Shown: positions 1 through 5,933 of the stretch, piece after piece
How the letters are laid out: the number at the start of each line of letters is the position of its first letter
Position numbering within the stretch: position 1 is the stretch's first letter
Origin: Bacteroidetes bacterium UBA4009
GTDB lineage: Bacteria > Bacteroidota > Bacteroidia > NS11-12g > UBA9320
DNA: 10,661 nt
Direction: 5' to 3'
NCBI GenBank assembly: GCA_002384205.1
Contig: DGBH01000043.1
Coordinates: forward strand, 1-10,661
The notes under the pieces: generated by a model
The model's input: the letters and a program-made list of their open reading frames with translations, nothing else
Told to the model about the DNA's origin: nothing
The model's database searches: none
Position numbers and translations under genes: made by a program

Positions 1-243
1 TTTAATTATGGAGGCTTTAAAAATCGCGAGATATTTAATCCCAACATACCTCCCAATCTAACCATGACCAAAGAGGAGTATAAAAAAAGTGATGCCCCCA
101 GTATCAATCATTTTTACGAGAAGCTATTGTTGCTAAAGGATCTTATGAATACAGAAACAGGTAAGCAACTGGCCATACAAAGACACGTATTTATGGAACA
201 GTACTTAGAACAATTTTACCTAGAATGGAATGGTGAAATGTAA
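1..243 (+). CDS. HD-domain nucleotide phosphohydrolase, YpgQ/YedJ-like (C-terminal part)
   Basis: The reading frame is open from the first base to TAA at 241-243 and gives 80 residues of a protein that begins outside the window. The segment around residues 33-51 ([19 protein letters not shown]) and the following [20 protein letters not shown] closely match what I know as the C-terminal helices of the HD-superfamily proteins B. subtilis YpgQ and E. coli YedJ. YpgQ is known as a metal-dependent enzyme that removes pyrophosphate from nucleoside triphosphates, so a cytoplasmic nucleotide-hydrolysing role is likely by family. The metal-binding H..HD..D residues lie upstream and cannot be checked. 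The end is intact: charged, amphipathic and of normal form, so this is a partial gene only because of the window edge. The next gene starts 196 bp later behind its own promoter element, so it is probably a separate unit. Confidence 0.8.
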   Translation, partial: FNYGGFKNREIFNPNIPPNLTMTKEEYKKSDAPSINHFYEKLLLLKDLMNTETGKQLAIQRHVFMEQYLEQFYLEWNGEM

Positions 244-391
244 AACCTAGCTTTTGTTCTCAAACCTACACCACATCGCTATAATTTATTCTAACTACAA
301 AAGGACCACAAAATTTTACACAGAAATACGCGGCTGAGAAGTAATCTAAGAGGTTTATCGTGCAATTTTACCTAGTTACAAATATTCATCG

Positions 392-423
392 TATTCTTTC
401 CTTCCTTTATTCTTTCCTTTCTG
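392..423. repeat. 16-bp tandem repeat in a pyrimidine-rich tract
   Basis: Two adjacent 16-bp units (392-407 and 408-423) match at 14 of 16 positions; the first 12 bases, TATTCTTTCCTT, are identical. The top strand here is almost entirely C and T. The repeat ends directly at the -7 promoter box of the DUF2130 gene and occupies where a -33 element would lie, with no TTG visible in it. It may be a slippage product, or it may affect promoter strength; the sequence does not decide between these. Confidence 0.6.
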
Positions 424-431
424 TACCTTTG
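424..431 (+). promoter_or_regulatory. Bacteroidota -7 promoter element for the DUF2130 gene
   Basis: TACCTTTG is a perfect match to TAnnTTTG, the -7 consensus of the Bacteroidota housekeeping sigma factor. It lies 8 bp before the ATG at 440, so transcription would begin only a few bases before translation. The usual -33 TTG is not visible. The same octamer occurs before the pseudouridine synthase gene at 3414-3421, which strengthens the call. Confidence 0.55.
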
Positions 432-439
432 AAAAGTAG

Positions 440-1681
440 ATGATGGATAAAATAAAATGCCCTAATTGTGCTCATCAGTTTGATGTAGAAGAAGCCCTAA
501 GTGGGAAATTACAAGAACATTTTAAAGCAGAATATGAACAAAAGCTAGCAGAGCAGTCAGCTATATTCCATAGTAAAAGGGAAAAATTAGAGCTCGACAA
601 GGAAGCATTTGAAAAGAAAAAAGAAAACGAAAACGAACTTTTCAAAGATAAACTTGCCAAGCAAATAGAAAAAGAAAAGGAGTCTATCCAAAAACAAACA
701 CAAGAGTCTTTTGAACAGCAGCTAAAGGCGCTGGCAGACGAAAACGAAAAAAAGAAAGCCGAAAACAGGGAGCTAAGAGCCGCCGAAATTAGCCTGCTAA
801 AGCGAGAAAATGACCTCAAAGAAAAAGCAGAAGAACTGCAACTTGAAATAGCCAAAAAAATGCTCGAACAGCAGAGTGAAATGGAAGAAAAAGGCAGAGC
901 TAAAGAGCGAGAAGCTAACATGCTCCGAGAAAAGGAATTTCAAAAACAGCTCGAAGATCAGAAAAAACTAATAGACGAAATGAAGCGAAAAGCAGAGCAA
1001 GGAAGCATGCAACTTCAAGGTGAAATACAAGAGCTTGCCCTCGAAGAACTTTTGCGAACAACCTATCCATTTGATCAAATTTCGGAAGTAGGTAAAGGAA
1101 TACGCGGCGCTGACTGCCTGCAAACCGTAATTAACCAACAACAACAAACGTGTGGAACCATCATCTATGAAAGCAAACGCACCAAAAATTTCGCAGGGGA
1201 TTGGATAGACAAACTAAAGCAGGATCAAGTGAATGCAAAAGCAGACTTAGCGGTATTGGTAACTGAGACCTACCCTAGCGATATGGATAGATTTGGACAA
1301 AAAGATGGTGTATGGATTTGCGGTTTTCATGAGGTTAAAAGCCTGTCTTTAGTACTACGTGAGATGTTACTCAAAACATACTCCGTTCGTTCTTCAGAAG
1401 AAAATAAAGGTGGTAAGATGGAAATGCTTTATACTTACTTGAATGGCAATGAGTTTATCCAGACCATACAACGTATATTGGAAGTGTATACCAACATGGA
1501 AAATGATTTAAACGTAGAGAAGCGTGCCATGACACGTATATGGAAAACCCGTGAAAAACAAATAGAAGTTGTTGCATTAAACATATCTTCCATGTTTGGA
1601 AGCATAAAAGGGATTTCTGGAAATGATCTGGCATCAGCTTCTTTTTTAGAATTGCCTCAAAGTCCATCTGAAGAAAATTGA
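440..1681 (+). CDS. DUF2130 family protein (coiled coil plus nuclease-like domain)
   Basis: I recognise this 413-residue protein as DUF2130 (PF09903), a widespread bacterial family without an established function. An N-terminal CPNC pair (C7, C10, with H12 nearby) resembles half of a zinc ribbon. Residues about 20-205 are a highly charged Lys/Glu/Gln coiled coil. The C-terminal domain, from about residue 208, holds the conserved block GADCLQTV followed by IIYESKRTKNFAGDWIDKL. The spacing D225-x18-E244-S-K246 fits a PD-(D/E)XK nuclease core (D...ExK), which makes a DNA-processing role possible, as in RmuC, a coiled-coil protein with a nuclease-like domain; this role is inference. There is no signal peptide, so it is probably cytoplasmic. 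The start could be either of two adjacent ATG codons, 440 or 443. The gene stands alone: a promoter box is directly upstream and about 150 bp follow before the next gene. Confidence 0.85.
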   Translation: MMDKIKCPNCAHQFDVEEALSGKLQEHFKAEYEQKLAEQSAIFHSKREKLELDKEAFEKKKENENELFKDKLAKQIEKEKESIQKQTQESFEQQLKALADENEKKKAENRELRAAEISLLKRENDLKEKAEELQLEIAKKMLEQQSEMEEKGRAKEREANMLREKEFQKQLEDQKKLIDEMKRKAEQGSMQLQGEIQELALEELLRTTYPFDQISEVGKGIRGADCLQTVINQQQQTCGTIIYESKRTKNFAGDWIDKLKQDQVNAKADLAVLVTETYPSDMDRFGQKDGVWICGFHEVKSLSLVLREMLLKTYSVRSSEENKGGKMEMLYTYLNGNEFIQTIQRILEVYTNMENDLNVEKRAMTRIWKTREKQIEVVALNISSMFGSIKGISGNDLASASFLELPQSPSEEN

Positions 1682-1722
1682 AGCACTATACTAAAGGAAA
1701 AATAGTTAAGTTGAGACTCATC

Positions 1723-1763
1723 AAATACAATTACAAAGAAAAATATAACTCCATTGTATTTTT
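1723..1763 (+). terminator. weak terminator-like hairpin after the DUF2130 gene
   Basis: AAATACAAT (1723-1731) pairs with ATTGTATTT (1753-1761) over 9 bp, and a run of five T ends at 1763. The position, 42 bp after the stop codon, is right for a terminator. The stem has only two G-C pairs and a 21-base loop, so it would be weak; it may be chance in AT-rich DNA. Confidence 0.3.
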
Positions 1764-1813
1764 CCCAAGCCATACTTTTTCACATATTTAAACCATATTC
1801 TTAAGGAAGCGAT

Positions 1814-1821
1814 TTTCTTTG
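1814..1821 (+). promoter_or_regulatory. candidate -7 element for the lipoate ligase gene
   Basis: TTTCTTTG matches TAnnTTTG at all fixed positions except one (T in place of A). It ends 9 bp before the TTG at 1831, the same spacing seen for the two perfect boxes in this window (8 and 10 bp). If real, it excludes the alternative TTG start at 1819, which lies inside the box. No -33 TTG is visible. Confidence 0.35.
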
Positions 1822-1830
1822 TGTCATATT

Positions 1831-2682
1831 TTGAAAAAAGTTAAAATTCATATCTCTACAAGTCATGATGTTTATGCTAACTTGGCACTTGAAGAGTATT
1901 TAGTCACCCAATCCAATGATGATATCTTACTTTTTTACATCAATAGTCCATGTGTGGTTATTGGGAAGCATCAAAATCCTTGGAAAGAGGTAGATTTAAC
2001 GTTACGAAACGAAAAAAAACATACCGTAGCCCGACGGCTAAGTGGCGGGGGTACCGTATATCATGATTTAGGAAATATTAACTTTAGCTTTATCCGCAAT
2101 AAAAACCAGGACTTCGTCAATTTTAGAGAACATATAGTACCCATAAGTGCAGCATTAGAAAAACTTGGGATTAGCAATGTCATCTCTCCCCGTAACGATA
2201 TTTTCGTAAAAGAGCACAAGGTTTCTGGCAATGCCGAACACGTAAACAGTAAACTAGGTCGAATCTTACATCACGGCACTTTGCTTTATGACAGTGATAT
2301 TATACGATTAAATGGCAGCATTCGTCCTCAAAAAAACTATAAGATAAAAACCCATGCGGTGGATAGTGTGCGCAGTCCTGTTATGAATATGAGAGAGGTT
2401 ATTGACCACGGAGAAACTTCATTATTTCTTAATACACTCATAAACCAACTACAGACCATTCTTGTCGTAGATCAAATAGAATTCATTGACCCTTTTACTA
2501 TGACAAATGTCTCTGCCCTCATTACAGAAAAATATATAACTTGGGACTGGAATTTTGGGCATACCCCTCAGTTTGAATTTACAGACGATGCGGGTAACCT
2601 ATTTAAAATTAGAAAAGGAAGAGTACTCGAATCAGAAAACCCGTCATTGATAGGTAGCACCTTTGAATCATTATTACTATGA
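1831..2682 (+). CDS. lplA: lipoate-protein ligase A family
   Basis: The enzyme activates lipoate with ATP to lipoyl-AMP and transfers it to lysines of lipoyl domains in pyruvate and 2-oxoglutarate dehydrogenases and the glycine cleavage H protein. Counting from TTG 1831 (283 residues), the family signatures are NLALEEYL near residue 17, RRLSGGGTVYHDLGN from residue 68, RNDIFV near 119-124, and the catalytic-type lysine K130 in HKVSGNA. The start of the C-terminal accessory domain is present (EKYITWDWNFG, W240), but the protein ends about 40 residues later, shorter than E. coli LplA (338). The closing part of that domain is therefore abbreviated. No ATG exists near the N-terminus. TTG 1831 (MKKVKIHIS) is preferred to TTG 1819 because a promoter-like box covers 1819. 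The stop overlaps the start of the next gene (ATGA at 2679), implying coupled translation with endonuclease III. Confidence 0.85.
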   Translation: MKKVKIHISTSHDVYANLALEEYLVTQSNDDILLFYINSPCVVIGKHQNPWKEVDLTLRNEKKHTVARRLSGGGTVYHDLGNINFSFIRNKNQDFVNFREHIVPISAALEKLGISNVISPRNDIFVKEHKVSGNAEHVNSKLGRILHHGTLLYDSDIIRLNGSIRPQKNYKIKTHAVDSVRSPVMNMREVIDHGETSLFLNTLINQLQTILVVDQIEFIDPFTMTNVSALITEKYITWDWNFGHTPQFEFTDDAGNLFKIRKGRVLESENPSLIGSTFESLLL

Positions 2683-3314
2683 CCAAACTAGAAACAGCCG
2701 CCAAGATAAAATCAATATTGGATTTTGAATTTTCAGAAGTGCCAATACCATTGGATCATAAAGATCCGTATACACTTTTGATTGCGGTACTACTCTCCGC
2801 ACAATGTACAGATGAACGCGTAAACAAGATAACTCCACTCCTATTTGCCAAAGCCGACAATCCTTTTGATATGATTAAAATGACTATTGAGGAGATTCAA
2901 GACATTATACGACCTTGCGGTTTATCTCCTATGAAGAGCAAAGGAATACATGGGCTTAGCCATATTTTAATCGAAAAATATAATGGTGAAGTACCTCAGG
3001 ATTTTGACGCATTAGAATCATTGCCTGCCGTAGGCCATAAAACAGCCAGTGTAGTTATGAGTCAAGCATTTGGTATCCCCGCTTTTCCAGTAGACACGCA
3101 TATTCATAGATTAGCCTACCGATGGAAACTCAGTACGGGTAAGAATGTAGAAAAAACAGAAAAAGATCTCAAAGCCCTTTTCCCAAGAGAATCTTGGAAC
3201 AAAATCCATTTACAGATTATTTTTTTTGGCAGAAAATATTGCCCTGCACGTGGCCATAATGCCTTTACATGTCCCATTTGTAAAGAATTTGGCCGGGCTG
3301 AGTTGTTTAAATAA
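2679..3314 (+). CDS. nth: endonuclease III (DNA glycosylase/AP lyase)
   Basis: This base-excision-repair enzyme removes oxidised pyrimidines and cleaves abasic sites. The 211-residue length matches the family. The helix-hairpin-helix LPAVGHKTAS spans residues 115-124, with the Schiff-base lysine at K121; the catalytic aspartate is D139 in VDTHIHR. LLSAQCTDERVN near residues 39-50 is the conserved substrate-pocket region. The C-terminal iron-sulfur loop is unusual. Canonical Nth has Cys-x6-Cys-x2-Cys-x5-Cys, whereas here I see C188-x9-C198-x2-C201 and no fourth cysteine before the end. A normal [4Fe-4S] cluster is therefore doubtful, although both catalytic residues are intact and activity is expected. 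Some Bacteroidota Nth proteins are known to me to have degenerate loops, but I cannot confirm how common this form is. The gene overlaps the lipoate ligase stop by ATGA and probably depends on that gene's promoter. Confidence 0.93.
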   Translation: MTKLETAAKIKSILDFEFSEVPIPLDHKDPYTLLIAVLLSAQCTDERVNKITPLLFAKADNPFDMIKMTIEEIQDIIRPCGLSPMKSKGIHGLSHILIEKYNGEVPQDFDALESLPAVGHKTASVVMSQAFGIPAFPVDTHIHRLAYRWKLSTGKNVEKTEKDLKALFPRESWNKIHLQIIFFGRKYCPARGHNAFTCPICKEFGRAELFK

Positions 3315-3413
3315 TTGATCCCTTTAATTTATTTTGAGCATTTTGAAGCGGTCCATTTAGATTGACAGCCAAATCAATTAGTTTAGTATTCTTACTAACC
3401 TAAAACTAAACCT

Positions 3414-3421
3414 TACCTTTG
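3414..3421 (+). promoter_or_regulatory. Bacteroidota -7 promoter element for the rluA-type/pruA unit
   Basis: TACCTTTG matches TAnnTTTG perfectly and is identical to the box at 424-431. It lies 10 bp before the ATG at 3432, predicting a leader of only a few bases. No clear TTG is visible at -33. It most likely drives both the pseudouridine synthase and the overlapping pruA gene. Confidence 0.55.
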
Positions 3422-3431
3422 CGCTTCTTAT

Positions 3432-4130
3432 ATGAACATAGAGGTATTATACGAAGACAACCATCTAATTGCTGTAAATAAGCCGGCAGGATTGGTAGTG
3501 CAAGATAATGAGCACGGTCTTCCGTCTCTAGAAGAACACGTAAAAGAATACGTACGGGTAAAATACGACAAACCTGGAGCCGTTTTTTTAGGCTGTATTC
3601 ATAGACTCGATACCAATGTGACAGGCATTGTGCTTTTTGCAAGGACGAGTAAAGCATTGGTGCGTATGAATGAACAATTCAAAGAACGAACCATCAATAA
3701 GACCTACGCTGCGCTTATCCGCAATAAACCTCAACCAATGGCGGGAACCCTAACACATTGGTTAAAGAAGGATCCAAAACAAAATAAAACTAAACTATAC
3801 GATGAAGAACGAGAAGGCAGTAAAAAAGCAGTTCTTCATTATCAATTTATAAATACCGCTAACCACTGTTTCTTGGTGAAGGTAAATCCAATTACAGGAA
3901 GACCGCATCAAATTAGAGTTCAGTTAGCCAGAACTTTTACAGGAATAATTGGCGATGTTAAGTATGGACAAACAAAACCTACTGCAGATAAGAGCATATA
4001 TCTACATGCATTGGGACTTAGTTTCAACCATCCTGTGACAAAAGAAAAATTAAATTTGTACGCCCCAATGCCCAATTTTGGCAATTGGAAATTTTTTAAC
4101 GACGTAGAACAAAATTTATTAGAAGAATGA
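3432..4130 (+). CDS. RluA-family RNA pseudouridine synthase
   Basis: The enzyme isomerises specific uridines in rRNA or tRNA to pseudouridine. The 232-residue protein starts with the family opening VLYEDNHLIAVNKPAGL, has the catalytic motif HRLD at residues 57-60 (nucleophile D60) followed by TNVTGIVLFARTSKA, and the RNA-binding/active-site block GRPHQIRVQLA from residue 156. It has no N-terminal S4 RNA-binding domain, unlike RluC and RluD, so it belongs with the short single-domain members. The target uridine cannot be read from the sequence, hence no gene symbol. Start ATG 3432 lies just downstream of a good -7 box. The last codons overlap the pruA start (ATGA at 4127), so the two are probably co-transcribed and translationally coupled, although the functions are unrelated. 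The product is expected in the cytoplasm. Confidence 0.92.
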   Translation: MNIEVLYEDNHLIAVNKPAGLVVQDNEHGLPSLEEHVKEYVRVKYDKPGAVFLGCIHRLDTNVTGIVLFARTSKALVRMNEQFKERTINKTYAALIRNKPQPMAGTLTHWLKKDPKQNKTKLYDEEREGSKKAVLHYQFINTANHCFLVKVNPITGRPHQIRVQLARTFTGIIGDVKYGQTKPTADKSIYLHALGLSFNHPVTKEKLNLYAPMPNFGNWKFFNDVEQNLLEE

Positions 4131-5752
4131 ACGGAATAGTAAAAATACCCAAATTAATCAATGAACCTGTAAGAGCTTATGCTCCAGGAAGTAACGAAAC
4201 GCTTAACCTAAAAAGTAAATTACAAGAGTTAAAGAGTAAAACTACTGATATACCTATGTACATAGGTGGACAAAAAATTTTTACCAATGAAAAGATAGAA
4301 ATGCATCCGCCGCATGAAAAAAATTATGTTTTGGGAACCTATAATAAAGGAAATGCACAACACATAAATGATGCAATAAACGCAGCACTTGCTGCAAAAG
4401 AGTCTTGGGCTAATATGCCTTGGGAAAGCCGAGCTGCAATATTTCTTAAAGCAGCGGAGTTACTAGCGGGTCCTTTCCGTGACAGAATGAATGCAGCAAC
4501 TATGCTAGCTCAATCTAAAAATGCGATGCAAGCAGAAATAGATGCCTCATGTGAAATGATCGATTTTTTTAGATTTAATGTTCAATACATGAGCGAAATC
4601 TATGCACAACAGCCACCGGAAAACTCTCCTGGAGTTTGGAACCAATTGGAATATCGACCGTTAGAAGGATTTGTATTTGCTTTATCACCATTTAATTTTA
4701 CGAGTATAGCCGCAAACTTATGCGCAGCACCTGCCATGATGGGCAATACCGTGGTATGGAAGCCTTCTGAAACACAAATCTATAGCGCTCAAGTGATTAT
4801 GGATTTGTACAAAGAAGCAGGCCTGCCTGACGGAGTTATCAATCTAATTTATGTAGATGGTCCTACTACCGGTGACGTAATTTTTAACCACAGAGATTTT
4901 GCAGGCATTCACTTTACAGGCAGTACTGGAGTATTTAGACAGATATGGAAAACCATAGGTAACAATATCGAAAAATACAGAAGTTACCCTAGAATAGTGG
5001 GCGAAACAGGCGGAAAAGACTTTATCATGGTGCACAAAAGTGCAGATGTAGATGCTGTAAATACTGCTATGGTACGTGGTGCATTTGAATTTCAAGGACA
5101 AAAATGTTCAGCAGCTTCAAGAGCCTATGTGCCACAAAGTATGTGGACCGAACTTAAGCCTAAATTGATAGACACTACCAATTCGCTCAAAATGGGAACT
5201 ACCGAAGACTTTAGCAATTTTATAAATGCCGTAATTGACCAAAAAGCATTCAATAAAATAACATCATTTATCACTGCGGTTAAAGAATCTAATGACGCCT
5301 CAGTAATAGCTGGTGGTGATTTTTCTGATTCAGAAGGTTACTTTATTCGTCCAACGGTAATAGAAGCTAAAGATCCAAAATACACTACTATGTGCGAAGA
5401 GCTTTTCGGACCTGTACTTACTATATACGTATACGAAGATGACAAATATGAAGAAACGCTTAAAATGCTAGACGACACCTCTGAATACGCTTTAACAGGC
5501 GCTATTTTGTGTAAAGACAGAGAGCAAATCAATGTAGCACTTCATGCACTTCGCAACTCTGCAGGAAATTTTTATATCAACGATAAACCAACAGGTGCCG
5601 TTGTTGGTCAGCAACCTTTTGGTGGAGCGAGGGGTAGCGGTACAAATGATAAAGCAGGTGCTCCAATCAATCTTATGCGATGGACTTCTATGCGCACAAT
5701 CAAAGAAACATTTGTTTCTCCAACAAGCTACGAATACCCATTTCATAGTTAA
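4127..5752 (+). CDS. pruA: L-glutamate gamma-semialdehyde dehydrogenase (1-pyrroline-5-carboxylate dehydrogenase)
   Basis: This NAD-dependent enzyme oxidises glutamate gamma-semialdehyde to glutamate, the second step of proline catabolism. The 541-residue length and the N-terminus NEPVRAYAPGS fit the stand-alone P5C dehydrogenases related to human ALDH4A1, rather than the fused PutA proteins. Aldehyde dehydrogenase landmarks are present in order: SPFNF (187-191, oxyanion-hole N190), KPSE in the NAD-binding region, FTGSTG (263-268), the general base E293 in VGETGGKD, and the nucleophile C327 in GQKCSAASR. The E-to-C spacing of 34 is normal. EELFGPVLTIYVY and the PFGGARGSGTNDKAG anchor loop are also present. 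The enzyme should be soluble and cytoplasmic. A partner proline dehydrogenase (putA/prodh) is not in this window. The gene overlaps the pseudouridine synthase upstream and is followed by a strong terminator 45 bp past its stop. Confidence 0.95.
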   Translation: MNGIVKIPKLINEPVRAYAPGSNETLNLKSKLQELKSKTTDIPMYIGGQKIFTNEKIEMHPPHEKNYVLGTYNKGNAQHINDAINAALAAKESWANMPWESRAAIFLKAAELLAGPFRDRMNAATMLAQSKNAMQAEIDASCEMIDFFRFNVQYMSEIYAQQPPENSPGVWNQLEYRPLEGFVFALSPFNFTSIAANLCAAPAMMGNTVVWKPSETQIYSAQVIMDLYKEAGLPDGVINLIYVDGPTTGDVIFNHRDFAGIHFTGSTGVFRQIWKTIGNNIEKYRSYPRIVGETGGKDFIMVHKSADVDAVNTAMVRGAFEFQGQKCSAASRAYVPQSMWTELKPKLIDTTNSLKMGTTEDFSNFINAVIDQKAFNKITSFITAVKESNDASVIAGGDFSDSEGYFIRPTVIEAKDPKYTTMCEELFGPVLTIYVYEDDKYEETLKMLDDTSEYALTGAILCKDREQINVALHALRNSAGNFYINDKPTGAVVGQQPFGGARGSGTNDKAGAPINLMRWTSMRTIKETFVSPTSYEYPFHS

Positions 5753-5797
5753 ACAGCACCCTAAATACTGCCTTAAGCGGTATAAATAAAAGTATAG

Positions 5798-5836
5798 AAA
5801 GGTATCGTAATTTATTACGGTACCTTTTTTTATTTT
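5798..5836 (+). terminator. intrinsic terminator after pruA
   Basis: Positions 5798-5810 pair with 5815-5827 over 13 bp, with one T-G wobble (5805:5820) and a TTTA loop, followed by a T-rich tail running to 5836. This is the best hairpin in the window and is oriented to stop transcription of the rluA-type/pruA unit. It separates that unit from the AsmA/azurin pair. Confidence 0.85.
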
Positions 5837-5886
5837 TCTCAACTATTAGTTGAATTTAATCTAATAAAGGAAAGAGTATCGGTGGC

Positions 5887-5902
5887 GCAATTGTACAATT
5901 GC
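5887..5902. promoter_or_regulatory. 16-bp perfect palindrome, candidate operator before the AsmA gene
   Basis: GCAATTGTACAATTGC is identical to its reverse complement. It ends 31 bp before the ATG at 5934 and contains a TTG (5891-5893) placed 18 bp upstream of a weak TTTG-type -7 element (5912-5919). A dimeric regulator bound here would cover the -33 region. It could also be a short hairpin, but the T-run lies 8 bp away, so it does not look like a terminator. One such palindrome by chance in 10 kb of AT-rich DNA is not very unlikely. Confidence 0.35.
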
Positions 5903-5911
5903 ACTAGTCAT

Positions 5912-5919
5912 TTTTTTTG
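5912..5919 (+). promoter_or_regulatory. weak candidate -7 element for the AsmA/azurin unit
   Basis: A run of eight T starting at 5911 and closed by G at 5919 supplies the TTTG part of the Bacteroidota -7 consensus but lacks the A. A TTG at 5891-5893 lies at acceptable -33 spacing, inside the palindrome. The ATG follows after 14 bp. The call rests mainly on position: the terminator upstream means a promoter must exist between 5837 and 5933 unless there is read-through. Confidence 0.3.
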
Positions 5920-5933
5920 ATATTGAACCACAT

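Noticed and set aside
211..375. 13-bp direct repeat CAATTTTACCTAG at 211-223 and 363-375
   Set aside because: One copy is inside the HD-protein coding frame, nothing mobile lies between, and one or two such matches are expected by chance in AT-rich DNA of this length.
475..921. Minus-strand open frame of 148 codons rich in Ser, Phe and Leu
   Set aside because: It is the antisense of the DUF2130 coiled-coil region; the Ser/Phe bias is simply the complement of GAA and AAA codons.
1819..1830. TTG at 1819 as the lipoate ligase start
   Set aside because: It sits inside a -7-like box; TTG 1831 gives a better N-terminus, though 1819 cannot be fully excluded.
3361..3378. Possible hairpin ATTGA...TCAAT between nth and the pseudouridine synthase gene
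   Set aside because: The stem is only five bp with no T-tail, so it is not a supportable terminator.
5492..5842. Minus-strand open frame of 116 codons over the end of pruA
   Set aside because: It runs through the pruA terminator hairpin and the conserved pruA C-terminus, and its product has no recognisable features.
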